Source of the DNA: CAYRGG01 sp964423745
Lineage (GTDB): Bacteria > Pseudomonadota > Gammaproteobacteria > Competibacterales > Competibacteraceae
Direction: 5' to 3'
Assembly (NCBI GenBank): GCA_964423745.1
Contig: CAYRGG010000002.1
Coordinates: forward strand, 91,116 to 155,115
Length of the DNA: 64,000 nt
The notes under the pieces were generated by a model. The model made no database searches and was not told the DNA's origin. It saw only the letters and a program-made list of their open reading frames with translations. This document shows, piece by piece, positions 1-8,468 of the stretch (the first letter of the stretch is position 1; the number at the start of each line of letters is the position of its first letter). The position numbers and the translations under genes are program-made.

Positions 1-165
1 AATATGTTTGGGATTAAGGTTTGGGAAATCTTCAAGAATCTCAGCTTCCGACATACCGCCAGCCAGATATTCCAAAATATCGTACACAGTAATACGAGTT
101 CCCCTGATGCAGGGTTTGCCCCTGCGGATGTCGGGTGTTATGGCGATATACTCTTCAAAGTTCAT
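1..165 (-). CDS. DUF433 family antitoxin-like protein, partial (N-terminal 55 codons)
   Basis: Reading the minus strand from an ATG at 165-163 gives a protein that begins MNFEEYIAITPDIRRGKPC and continues with IRGTRITVYDILEYLAGG and then the helix-turn-helix-like MSEAEILEDFPNL. The RGKPCIRGTRITV block is the hallmark of DUF433 proteins, small DNA-binding proteins usually paired with a DUF5615 PIN-like toxin. The gene runs off the left edge, so the C-terminus and any toxin partner lie outside the window. It starts inside the tail of a decayed GNAT reading frame. Family assignment is firm; an antitoxin role is inferred from the family and from the intact DUF433/DUF5615 pair near 10.3 kb. Confidence 0.85.
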   Translation of the reverse strand, partial: MNFEEYIAITPDIRRGKPCIRGTRITVYDILEYLAGGMSEAEILEDFPNLNPKHI

Positions 166-364
166 TGAATGTGCCTATAGGTTTGTTTTCAACACAGACC
201 ACTAAGCTGTATGACGTACTTGGCTTTTCTGCTAGTTGCTTTTCCCGTAGTTCGGCGGATGGAAAAGGGAGTTGTAATGTACCTCAAATTGCTTTTGGCT
301 GAGCTTAAATCTGCTGAATAGCTTGATAGTTTTCTGGTTTGGTATGTCGTATTTTAATTACCAT
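155..364 (-). pseudogene. GNAT-family acetyltransferase remnant
   Basis: From an ATG at 364-362 the minus strand reads MVIKIRHTKPENYQAIQQI, then a TAA at 307-305, then AQPKAI, then a TGA at 286-284 where the family normally has Trp, then GTLQLPFPSAEL and further GNAT-like residues ending CVENKPIGTF before a third stop at 157-155. All pieces are in one frame, so only point mutations broke the N-terminal part, but the acetyl-CoA-binding C-terminal half is missing. The reading is GNAT (GxLQLPFPSAEL is typical of a GNAT subgroup), truncated where the DUF433 gene begins. Recognition is by eye only. Confidence 0.65.
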
Positions 365-507
365 ACACTATAACATAGTGAAACCCGATAGCTGATTCGC
401 GGAATTCTGCTTCAATTTTTGGTATTCCTAAGGTAAATACAGCATTCTGTCCCTTTAACATCAAAGACAGATTGCCATACCCAAATTTTTAAAAACGCTT
501 AAGGCTC
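365..507. other. Intergenic stretch left of cobA
   Basis: It holds most of a 35-codon minus-strand frame (ATG at 461-459, stop at 356-354, overlapping the GNAT remnant start) that I cannot assign. It could be the tail of another decayed gene. I see no terminator with a T-run after cobA. Confidence 0.3.
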
Positions 508-1344
508 CTAAGCTGCTTTCAAGGACGCGACTAGCGATTCAATCGATACACTCTCACCAAACCAAGCTAGGCGTTGGTGTAGACTGACGATGTTGCCGAT
601 GATGATCAAGGACGGTCCTAGTGCATTGTGGTTTTGGGCCAAGGCTGGAAGAGTGGCTAGAGTGCCCTCCATAACCCGCTGCTCGGGACGGGTGCCGTTT
701 TCCACAATGGCCGCAGGCATATCACCCGCCATACCGTGCTCGCACAGCTTTTGACAGATGTCAGGCAACGTCTGCAAACCCATGTAAAACACTACCGTTT
801 GATTGCCGTTTACTAATCCTTGCCAATCCAGGTTCAATTCATATCCCGCACGACGATGGCCAGTGACAAAGGTAACGCTTTGAGCATGATCCCGGTGGGT
901 CAAGGGAATACCTGCATAAGCAGCGCAACCTGCTGCTGCCGTAATACCGGGGACCACCTGATAAGCAATGCCTGCGTTGCTCAAAGCTTCTAATTCCTCG
1001 CCGCCACGGCCAAAGATGAACGGATCGCCGCCTTTAAGACGGCAGACTTGCCTGCCGGACCGCGCCAGATCGATCATTAGTTGATTAATCTCATCTTGTA
1101 ATAGCGCATGGTGGTTGCAGCGCTTGCCCACATAGATACGTTCAGCGTTTGGGTGGGTGTATTCCATAACTCCGTTGCTTACCAGGTTGTCATAGAGCAC
1201 CACGTCGGCGGTCTGCAACAGCTTTACTGCTCGCATGGTCAACAGGTCTGGATCGCCGGGGCCTGCACCAATAAGAAACACCTCACCCTGGGGTTGCATA
1301 GGGCATACGTTATTTTGATGCCCATGTAGAGATAAATTGTTCAT
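508..1344 (-). CDS. cobA: Uroporphyrinogen-III C-methyltransferase (siroheme/cobalamin branch)
   Basis: SAM-dependent methyltransferase converting uroporphyrinogen III to precorrin-2, the first step to siroheme. The protein (278 aa, usual SUMT size) shows the family blocks GAGPGDPDLLT near residues 26-36, VCRLKGGDPFIFGRGGEE near 100-117 and PGITAAAGCAAYAGIPLTHR near 133-152. It lacks the CysG-type N-terminal dehydrogenase/chelatase domain, so siroheme completion needs another enzyme. The start is supported by an AGGAGATG Shine-Dalgarno just upstream of the ATG at 1344. It is the last gene of the nitrate operon, 15 bp after nasA, which makes sense because the NirB nitrite reductase needs siroheme. 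Assignment is firm. Confidence 0.95.
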   Translation of the reverse strand: MNNLSLHGHQNNVCPMQPQGEVFLIGAGPGDPDLLTMRAVKLLQTADVVLYDNLVSNGVMEYTHPNAERIYVGKRCNHHALLQDEINQLMIDLARSGRQVCRLKGGDPFIFGRGGEELEALSNAGIAYQVVPGITAAAGCAAYAGIPLTHRDHAQSVTFVTGHRRAGYELNLDWQGLVNGNQTVVFYMGLQTLPDICQKLCEHGMAGDMPAAIVENGTRPEQRVMEGTLATLPALAQNHNALGPSLIIIGNIVSLHQRLAWFGESVSIESLVASLKAA

Positions 1345-1359
1345 AACATCTCCTAAATT

Positions 1360-4083
1360 CTAAGCAGCGCCCGCCGCGTTTACCTGTCGAATGATGTTTT
1401 GCAGCTCAGGAATACAAGAACCGCAGTTGGTGCCTGCCTTAAGAGTGCCGCCTAGGGCGTCGGTGGTGATTAAACCTTGTTGGGAAATAGCCGTCATTAA
1501 GGTGTTCAAGCCCACGCCAAAACAGGCGCAGACTGTGCGTCCGGCATCCTGTTGACCAGATTGGGAACGGCCACTGAGTAAACTGCGACGTTGATCGTTA
1601 TCAAGATCATCAGCAAATAAGTTGCTGAGCCAGCCCCGGGGTGGTAACTCCTGAGAGGGGCCGACGAATAAGCAGAACTGTAACTTGCTTTGATCAATTC
1701 CAGCGCACCGGTAGCGTCCTGCTGCCATATCCCGATATTCCAACCATTCCAACGTGGATTGTGTCCCCAGTATAGATTCACTCCAGATGCGCCAATCGGT
1801 CGGTATTGTTTCTCCGGCGATTTCATAGCGCCAACAGGCTTTTCCTCGCACCCGAACCCAGTAACTGCAAGCGTCCAGAGTGAGGCTGTGCAAGGGTTGG
1901 CGGGTCAGTATAAAACCGTGCCAGGCGGGTTTATAGGGCGTCACCTGGATCGGGGTATGTTTAGACTCCGGTTGACCGGAGAACGGATCCACCACAGGAT
2001 TGACCAGTGTATTGATACGGCCATGGCTGGCATAGGGGCTACACCAATGCATGGGAACAAACACCGAGCCCAAGCGTTGCTGCTGGCTGATTTGGGCTCT
2101 TACAATGGCGCTTCCCCAGCGGCTGTTAACGGTCATCAACGCACCATCATCGATACCATAGTCAGCGGCATCCTGGGGATGAATTTCGCCATAGGGTTCA
2201 GGGGTATGGTCTGCCAATCGGGGTGATTTGCCGGTGCGGGTCATGGTATGCCACTGATCCCGCACCCGTCCGGTATTGAGCACCAGAGGATAAGCTAGAT
2301 CAGGCGCATGGGCTGGGCGGCGTGGTCCTACAGCGACAAAGCGAGCCTGACCCGAGGCATGATAATAACGGCCGTCGCCTAGTAGCCGCCCTGTGCCGGT
2401 GCGGCGGTTCGGCAGCACGGGCCAGCGCACCGGTTTTAAAGCGTTATACCCATTCTCGCTGAGGTTGGCCAGGGCGCTGATGTCAAAGCTCCGGGAACCG
2501 TGGTTCTCAAACCCTGACAGGGCTGCATGCTCGCGGAAAATGGCTGCCGGACTTGCGTAGTCAAAGGCGCTGCCGTAGCCCATGCGTTTGGCGACTTGAC
2601 TGATGATCCACCAATCCGGTCGTGCTTCACCAGGGATTGGCAAAAACCCCCGCTGGCGCGAGATACAACGTTCGGAGTTGGTGACTGTGCCGTCCTTCTC
2701 GCCCCAAGCTAAGGCAGGCAAGCGAATATGCGCAAGGGTAGCAGTATCGGTGTTATCCACCACATCAGAAACCACCACTAGATCGCAGCGTTGTAAAGCT
2801 GCCTTAACGCGGTCAGCGTCGGGTAGGCTCACCAGAGGGTTGGTAGCCATAATCCAAACCGCTTTGATGACGCCCCCATCAATAGCCTGGAAAAGATCCA
2901 CAGCCTTAAGTCCGGGTCCTTGGGTCATGCGGGGTGGGTGAGTTAATCTATTGAAAGCAAGTTCTTCTTGCAGCAAGGGGGTATGCCAAAAGCGGCGTAC
3001 CCGGTCTATATGCTCGGCGCTAAAGCCCATATGGGCAGCGAGCTGAGTGGCAAGCCCTCCCACCTCTCGCCCCCCCATGGCATTGGGCTGGCCGGTGACG
3101 GAAAAGGGTCCCATTCCCGGTTTGCCAATGCGGTCGGTGAGCAAATGACAGTTGATGATCGCGTTGACTTTATCACTGCCATAGGATGACTGGTTAACCC
3201 CCTGGGAGTAAACGGTAACGCTTTTTTCGGTGGCGCAAAACGACCAGAATAAAGCCCGTACTTCCGCTTCACTGACGCCGCAATATCTTGCAACGGCGGT
3301 GATGTCAGGCGCAACCTGACGGGCGCTTTCTAAAGCTTCCTGATAGCCTGTAGCGCGGTTTTCTAGGGTGTCCCAGGCAATGGGGTAATGCTGTTCCAGA
3401 TAAACCAATAGGCCATTGAACAGCACCGTATCACTGCCGGGGGCAATGCCGAGGTGTAGGTCTGCAATGTCGCAAGTGGCGGTGCGGCGCGGGTCTATAA
3501 CGATGACTTTCAAGTGGGGGTTGCTGTGTTTGGCCTGAGCCAAACGCTGATAGAGCACTGGATGGCACCAGGCTAGATTGGATCCCACCAGCACCACCAA
3601 GTCAGCTTCCTCTAAGTCCTCATAGTTGCCGGGTACCGTATCGCTGCCAAAGGCGCGTTGCTGGCCGACGACGCTGGAGGCCATACACAGCCGGGAGTTG
3701 GTGTCGATGTTGGATGCGCCGATAAACCCTTTCATGAGTTTATTGGCCACATAGTAGTCTTCGGTCAGCAATTGCCCGGAGACATAAAAGGCCACTGCCT
3801 GGGGACCATGCTGGTGGATCACTCGTTTGAAACCCTCGGCTACGCTATCCAGCGCGTTCTCCCAAGTGACCCGCTCACCATTCATCTCCGGGTACAAAAG
3901 GCGTCCCTGAATATCCACGGTTTCTCCCAACGCCGAGCCTTTGGAGCACAGACGACCGCGATTGGCCGGGTGAGCACTATCACCTTTGACGATGACTCTA
4001 GCGTCGCCCGCACGTTGAGCGATGATGCCGCAACCAACGCCGCAATAGGGGCAGGTAGTGTGGACAGGAGATGAATATTGCAC
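1360..4083 (-). CDS. nasA: Assimilatory nitrate reductase catalytic subunit
   Basis: Molybdopterin oxidoreductase reducing nitrate to nitrite in the cytoplasm. The N-terminus carries the [4Fe-4S] cysteines C11, C14, C18 and C46 (CPYCGVGCG then LCSKG), without a Tat signal, as expected for an assimilatory enzyme. The middle has the molybdopterin-binding domains; the molydopterin dinucleotide domain lies around residues 620-740. Residues about 850-900 form an extra BFD-like [2Fe-2S] domain (C852, C854, C887, C890; CACF and NCGSC). This is the 900-residue NasA type with the appended BFD domain rather than the shorter NarB type. It sits between the flavoprotein gene (12 bp upstream) and cobA. Electrons probably come from that flavoprotein, which is inference from context. 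Confidence 0.95.
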   Translation of the reverse strand: MQYSSPVHTTCPYCGVGCGIIAQRAGDARVIVKGDSAHPANRGRLCSKGSALGETVDIQGRLLYPEMNGERVTWENALDSVAEGFKRVIHQHGPQAVAFYVSGQLLTEDYYVANKLMKGFIGASNIDTNSRLCMASSVVGQQRAFGSDTVPGNYEDLEEADLVVLVGSNLAWCHPVLYQRLAQAKHSNPHLKVIVIDPRRTATCDIADLHLGIAPGSDTVLFNGLLVYLEQHYPIAWDTLENRATGYQEALESARQVAPDITAVARYCGVSEAEVRALFWSFCATEKSVTVYSQGVNQSSYGSDKVNAIINCHLLTDRIGKPGMGPFSVTGQPNAMGGREVGGLATQLAAHMGFSAEHIDRVRRFWHTPLLQEELAFNRLTHPPRMTQGPGLKAVDLFQAIDGGVIKAVWIMATNPLVSLPDADRVKAALQRCDLVVVSDVVDNTDTATLAHIRLPALAWGEKDGTVTNSERCISRQRGFLPIPGEARPDWWIISQVAKRMGYGSAFDYASPAAIFREHAALSGFENHGSRSFDISALANLSENGYNALKPVRWPVLPNRRTGTGRLLGDGRYYHASGQARFVAVGPRRPAHAPDLAYPLVLNTGRVRDQWHTMTRTGKSPRLADHTPEPYGEIHPQDAADYGIDDGALMTVNSRWGSAIVRAQISQQQRLGSVFVPMHWCSPYASHGRINTLVNPVVDPFSGQPESKHTPIQVTPYKPAWHGFILTRQPLHSLTLDACSYWVRVRGKACWRYEIAGETIPTDWRIWSESILGTQSTLEWLEYRDMAAGRYRCAGIDQSKLQFCLFVGPSQELPPRGWLSNLFADDLDNDQRRSLLSGRSQSGQQDAGRTVCACFGVGLNTLMTAISQQGLITTDALGGTLKAGTNCGSCIPELQNIIRQVNAAGAA

Positions 4084-4095
4084 AGTGTTTGTCTC

Positions 4096-5322
4096 CTAGA
4101 CCGCTTCTTGCAGATACGCACGGCCAAAAACCAACTGTTCCCGCAGTGGTTTAATATCAACACCGTCGCACATCAACTGGTAGTACCAAGGTCCGTCCTG
4201 GGTGTCACCGAATAGCACAGTACCCTGTAGGCGATTATCCCGGATCACCAGTTTCCGGTAGATACTATGACTTGGATCCTGAAACACCAGTACTTCGCAG
4301 TCAGTGTGTTTGCCTAAATCACCGGCGGAGAAAAGGTCGATGCCGCTGACTTTGAGCTGAGTGGCGATTACGCAGCTGCGGTAGCGGCTCACCCCCGATT
4401 CTGCCAAGTGATTGGCGCACACTTGCGCCTGTCGCCACAATGGCGCCACTAGACCATAGGTGGCGCCGCGATGCTGAACGCATTCGCCCACAGCATAGAT
4501 GCGCGGATCGAAAGTCTGCAGAGTATCATTCACTAGCACGCCCCGCTCACAGGGCAGTCGTGCTGTTTTGGCTAGCTCCATATTAGGACGTACGCCGGCG
4601 GCCATCACGACTAGATCGGCAGGAATTTCAGACCCGTCGGCAAAAACCACGCCGGTAACCTTCTGGGAACCTAAGATAGCGGTTGTATCCGCCGATAGCT
4701 GAAAATGCAAACCCCGCCGCTGTAAATTTTCCTTAAGCAAGCTACCCGCCACCGTATCCAGTTGCCGTTCCATAAGCGTATCGCTGCGATGCACCACGGT
4801 GACATCTAGCCCCCGCTTGAGTAAACCATGGGCGGCTTCTAGTCCCAGCAAACCACCCCCGATGACCACGGCTCGCTGTTGCTGGCCGTGGGCGCGGTGT
4901 AGCATGTGGTGGACGTCGTCGAGATCCCGAAAGGTCATGATGCCCTCTAGATCCGCACCCGGTACAGGTAGCTTGATAGGGTAAGAGCCTGTGGCCAGCA
5001 CAAGCCGCTCATAGCCAGCTTCGCTGCCGTCTGCGGCGATGACCCGGCGGCGTCCGCGATCAATGCGCATCACTGGATTACCGGTATGAAGGGTAATATT
5101 GCGGTCTTTGTACCAAGTCCGATCGTGGGTGAGGACTTGGGAGAGATCCGCTTCACCGGCCAAATAGGGTGACAGTAAAATCCGGTTGTAACTCCCATGG
5201 GGTTCCGCGCCAAACACAGTAATCTGATAATGGTCCGGGGCGAGTTTAAGCAGTTCTTCCAAGGTGCGTACACCGGCCATGCCATTGCCGATCAGCACCA
5301 AACGGGGTTTCTTGACGGTCAT
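4096..5322 (-). CDS. NirB-like FAD/NAD(P)H oxidoreductase, probable electron donor to nitrate reductase
   Basis: A 408-residue pyridine-nucleotide-disulfide-type flavoprotein. It has an N-terminal FAD fold (LVLIGNGMAGVRTLEELL), a central NAD-binding GGGLLGLEAAHGL motif and a second FAD segment (YAVGECVQHRG). It closely resembles the N-terminal flavin half of NirB but lacks BFD and siroheme domains. Such proteins act as the NADH-dependent electron-transfer subunit (NasC/NasB type) of assimilatory nitrate reductases. I prefer the start at 5322 over the in-frame ATG at 5334: it gives an ATGA overlap with the nirD stop (5319-5322) and begins MTVKKPRLVLIGNG, the normal family N-terminus. The role as donor to NasA is inferred from its position. 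Confidence 0.85.
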   Translation of the reverse strand: MTVKKPRLVLIGNGMAGVRTLEELLKLAPDHYQITVFGAEPHGSYNRILLSPYLAGEADLSQVLTHDRTWYKDRNITLHTGNPVMRIDRGRRRVIAADGSEAGYERLVLATGSYPIKLPVPGADLEGIMTFRDLDDVHHMLHRAHGQQQRAVVIGGGLLGLEAAHGLLKRGLDVTVVHRSDTLMERQLDTVAGSLLKENLQRRGLHFQLSADTTAILGSQKVTGVVFADGSEIPADLVVMAAGVRPNMELAKTARLPCERGVLVNDTLQTFDPRIYAVGECVQHRGATYGLVAPLWRQAQVCANHLAESGVSRYRSCVIATQLKVSGIDLFSAGDLGKHTDCEVLVFQDPSHSIYRKLVIRDNRLQGTVLFGDTQDGPWYYQLMCDGVDIKPLREQLVFGRAYLQEAV

Positions 5323-5687
5323 AACTGCTCCCATACTTGTACCATGCCCTGGTTTACCTGCACATCAAACACCGTCAGGTGCACTGTGTCATCCTCCAGA
5401 CAGTGACCGTCCTTAAGACTAAAGTGCTGTTTATAAATGGGTGAAGCCACCATCAATTCCCCTTTGACGTCGCCGACAATACCCCGAGATAACACCGAGG
5501 CGTTGCTAAATGGATCGATATTATCGATGGCGTAAAGGGTTTGCTCAGGTTCTTCGGGGAGATGAAACACCGCCACATGACGATTCCCCACCAACGCACA
5601 AATACCCACCTCGGGCACTAACTGGTCTAGCGGACAGATATCCACCCAAGCCGCACTGGCTTTCTGAAGACGATCCATGACCTGCAT
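5319..5687 (-). CDS. nirD: Nitrite reductase [NAD(P)H] small subunit
   Basis: NirD is the Rieske-like small subunit that works with NirB to reduce nitrite to ammonium. The 122-residue protein has the NirD fold signature: WVDICPLDQLVPEVGICALVG near the N-terminus, FHLPEEPEQTLYAIDNIDPF in the middle and a C-terminal CLEDDTVHLTVFDVQV. As in other NirD proteins, the Rieske Cys/His cluster ligands are largely absent. Its ATG overlaps the nirB stop by one base (TAATG), and its stop overlaps the next gene, so translation is probably coupled. Firm assignment. Confidence 0.93.
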   Translation of the reverse strand: MQVMDRLQKASAAWVDICPLDQLVPEVGICALVGNRHVAVFHLPEEPEQTLYAIDNIDPFSNASVLSRGIVGDVKGELMVASPIYKQHFSLKDGHCLEDDTVHLTVFDVQVNQGMVQVWEQL

Positions 5688-8230
5688 TACACCACCTCCC
5701 GAAAACGAATGACTTTTTCCTCGGGTTTGGCGGGACGAATCTGACCTCGTTCGTGTACGAATACCACCCGATTGTCGGGTTTGTCACTATTGACAAAGTG
5801 ACTAAAGCGTTTGAGTTTTTCCGGGTCTTCAATGGTGGTTTTCCATTCGCATTGGAAGGTATCGACCACCTGGGCCATCTGCTGTTCAAGCTCAGCGCCG
5901 ATACCCAATGTGTCGTCGATGATCACCTCACGTAGGTAGTCCAGGCCACCTTCCAGGTTGTTTAACCAAGTGGACGTGCGTTGTAGACGCTCAGCGGTTT
6001 TAATATAAAACATCAAAAAACGATCGATGGTGCGAATCAGGGTTGCATCGTCTAAATCGATGGCGAACAGATCCGCATGGCGGGGTTTCATACCGCCATT
6101 GCCGCAAACATACAAATTCCAACCCTTTTCCGTAGCGATGACGCCCACATCTTTGCTCTGGGCTTCGGCGCATTCCCGGGTGCAACCGGATACCGCCATT
6201 TTGATTTTGTGGGGTGAACGCAAGCCTCGGTAGCGGTTTTCCACCTGGATGGCCATGGATACGCTGTCCTGTACCCCATAACGGCACCAACTGGTGCCCA
6301 CACAGGATTTCACCGTGCGCAATGCCTTAGCGTAGGCGTGGCCGCTCTCAAAACCGGCGTCCACCAATTCTCGCCAAATATCCGGCAATTGATGCACCTG
6401 AGCACCGAACATATCGATGCGTTGACCACCGGTAATTTTGGTATACAAGCCATAGTTTTTAGCCACCTGGCCCAGCACGATGAGTTTATCAGGGCTGATC
6501 TCCCCGCCGGGGATGCGGGGCACAATCGAATAGGTGCCATCCTTTTGCAGATTGCCGAGAAAACGATCGTTAGTGTCTTGCAGACCGGTATGCTCGTTCT
6601 TTAACACATACTCGTTCCAACAGGAAGCCAGAATAGAGGCCACTGCGGGTTTACAAATGTCACAGCCGCGGCCTTGACCATGACTATCGAGCAACGCTTT
6701 AAAGGATTTTATGCTTTCTACCCGCACTAGGTGATAGAGTTCTTGGCGGGAGTAGGGGAAGTGCTCGCACAGATGGTTATTGACGGCGATACCCCGGCGT
6801 TTTAGTTCCGCATCCAGCACTTGTTTCACCAAAGGCGCACAGCCACCGCAACTGGTGCTAGCTTTGGTGCAGCTTTTAAGATCGCCCAATGCCATAACGC
6901 CCCCCTCGATGGCCGCGTGGAGATGGCCTTTAGAGACGTTGTTACAGGAGCAGATTTGGGCGCTGTCGGGTAATACGTCGACACCTAATGCCGGTGACGT
7001 AGCGCCGTCCCGTTGGGGCAAAATCAGCGTATCGGGATGAGGAGGGAGTTTAATGCCATTAAGGGCCAATTGCAGCAGATTGCCGTAAGCGTCGGTATCG
7101 CCCACCAGCACTGCGCCCAGTAGATGTTTGCCGTTTTCCGACACGACGATTTTTTTGTAGATTTCCTGTGCTTCGTCACTGAAACAGTAGGCCCGGCTGC
7201 CGGGGGTACGACCATGACCATCGCCGATACTGGCCACATCCACGCCCAAGAGCTTGAGTTTGGTGCTCATATCGGCCCCGGTAAAGGCCGCTGAAGTTGC
7301 GTCTTCTAGAAGATGATCCACCGCCACCTGAGCCATCTGATAACCGGGTGCCACCAGACCGAAGATCTGACCATTCCACAGGGCGCATTCGCCGATGGCA
7401 TAGATATTCGTATCGGAAGTGCGGCAGTAATTGTCGATCACCACACCACCCCGAGGACCTATCTCGAGTTCACAGTGGTGGGCCAATTCATCCCGTGGAC
7501 GGATGCCCGCGGAAAATACCACCAGATCGGTTTCCAGGGACTCGTCGTCGGCAAAGTTAAGCCGGTGGCGACAAGTTTCGCCCGCGCCGATTTCGCGGGT
7601 ATTTTTGCTCAAGTGAACCTGCACCCCTAGTTTTTCGATTTTACGCTGCAACATGAGGGCACCGCCGTCATCCATCTGCACCGCCATGAGGCGTGGCGCA
7701 AACTCCACTACATGGGGTTCTAGTCCTAGTTCCTTCAGGGCATTGGCGCATTCCAATCCTAGTAACCCACCGCCGATGACTGTGCCGACTCGGCTGTCCT
7801 TAGCCGCAATCGCGATTTTGTCCAAATCATTTAAAGTGCGGTACACCAGACAGTGGGATCGATCCCGACCAGGAATAGGCGGTACAAAAGGAAACGAACC
7901 GGTGGCTAACACCAGTTTGTCATAGGGTATTTCACGGCCCTGTTGAGAAATCACTATTTGACGTTGGCGGTCGATGGTATCAGCCCGCTCACCTTGATAG
8001 ACCGTAATGTGGTTATCTTTATAAAAATCCGCTGCAACCAGGCTGAGGTCTTCAGCCGAACGGCCGCTGAAGTACTCAGAAAGATGTACCCGGTCATAGG
8101 CAAGCTGAGGTTCTTCGCAAAAAGTGGCGATTTGGTAATGATTATGGGCACCGCGAGCCACCAGCATCTCTAAACACTTATGACCCACCATTCCATTGCC
8201 GATAACTAGCAAGCGAGGGGTAGTTGGCAT
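5687..8230 (-). CDS. nirB: Nitrite reductase [NAD(P)H] large subunit
   Basis: Cytoplasmic siroheme nitrite reductase producing ammonium. Domains in order: FAD/NAD(P)H reductase (VIGNGMVGHKCLEML at the N-terminus, GGGLLGLECANAL near 150), a BFD [2Fe-2S] domain around 415-465 (CSCNNVSKGHLHAA and TSCGGCAPL), then the nitrite/sulfite reductase ferredoxin-like and siroheme/[4Fe-4S] domains. The cluster cysteines are visible as CVGTSWC near 643-649 and GCTREC near 683-687. Length (847 aa) matches full NirB. It lies 238 bp after the transporter gene in the same orientation; the gap contains a copy of the 107-bp repeat. Firm assignment. Confidence 0.97.
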   Translation of the reverse strand: MPTTPRLLVIGNGMVGHKCLEMLVARGAHNHYQIATFCEEPQLAYDRVHLSEYFSGRSAEDLSLVAADFYKDNHITVYQGERADTIDRQRQIVISQQGREIPYDKLVLATGSFPFVPPIPGRDRSHCLVYRTLNDLDKIAIAAKDSRVGTVIGGGLLGLECANALKELGLEPHVVEFAPRLMAVQMDDGGALMLQRKIEKLGVQVHLSKNTREIGAGETCRHRLNFADDESLETDLVVFSAGIRPRDELAHHCELEIGPRGGVVIDNYCRTSDTNIYAIGECALWNGQIFGLVAPGYQMAQVAVDHLLEDATSAAFTGADMSTKLKLLGVDVASIGDGHGRTPGSRAYCFSDEAQEIYKKIVVSENGKHLLGAVLVGDTDAYGNLLQLALNGIKLPPHPDTLILPQRDGATSPALGVDVLPDSAQICSCNNVSKGHLHAAIEGGVMALGDLKSCTKASTSCGGCAPLVKQVLDAELKRRGIAVNNHLCEHFPYSRQELYHLVRVESIKSFKALLDSHGQGRGCDICKPAVASILASCWNEYVLKNEHTGLQDTNDRFLGNLQKDGTYSIVPRIPGGEISPDKLIVLGQVAKNYGLYTKITGGQRIDMFGAQVHQLPDIWRELVDAGFESGHAYAKALRTVKSCVGTSWCRYGVQDSVSMAIQVENRYRGLRSPHKIKMAVSGCTRECAEAQSKDVGVIATEKGWNLYVCGNGGMKPRHADLFAIDLDDATLIRTIDRFLMFYIKTAERLQRTSTWLNNLEGGLDYLREVIIDDTLGIGAELEQQMAQVVDTFQCEWKTTIEDPEKLKRFSHFVNSDKPDNRVVFVHERGQIRPAKPEEKVIRFREVV

Positions 8231-8274
8231 GGCTAAAATTCTCTCGTTTGAAAAGGGTTGCTTTGCTTTATGGC

Positions 8275-8379
8275 GGACTTACGCAGCTCGTTCCAGAGGA
8301 CGCCGTGAACACTTCCCTGTAGGCTTGACTGCGGCCATCCAGGCCCTGAGGACACCTCTTTCACGAGCTACCCAAGTCC
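8275..8379 (-). repeat. Dispersed repeat, copy A (about 105 bp, imperfect terminal inverted repeats)
   Basis: Ends are GGACTTACGCAGCTCGT and, read on the opposite strand, GGACTTGGGTAGCTCGT, so the element has about 17-bp imperfect terminal inverted repeats. The core contains GGCCTGGATGGCCGCAGTCA and TTCACGGCGTCCTCTG on the minus strand. The same layout recurs at 33897-34003 and 59901-60007. This copy is in the narK-nirB gap, inside the probable nitrate operon transcript. Confidence 0.85.
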
Positions 8380-8468
8380 TTATTTACGTAACACTTACCG
8401 TTCAAGAACAGCTATTCCATGAATGAACAGTCTAGGGGTGAAAGCGGTCCCCCCGGACTGACGGTAAG

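Noticed and set aside
1690..2226. Long plus-strand frame opposite nasA
   Set aside because: Antisense shadow of a well-conserved gene; no family motifs or ribosome site.
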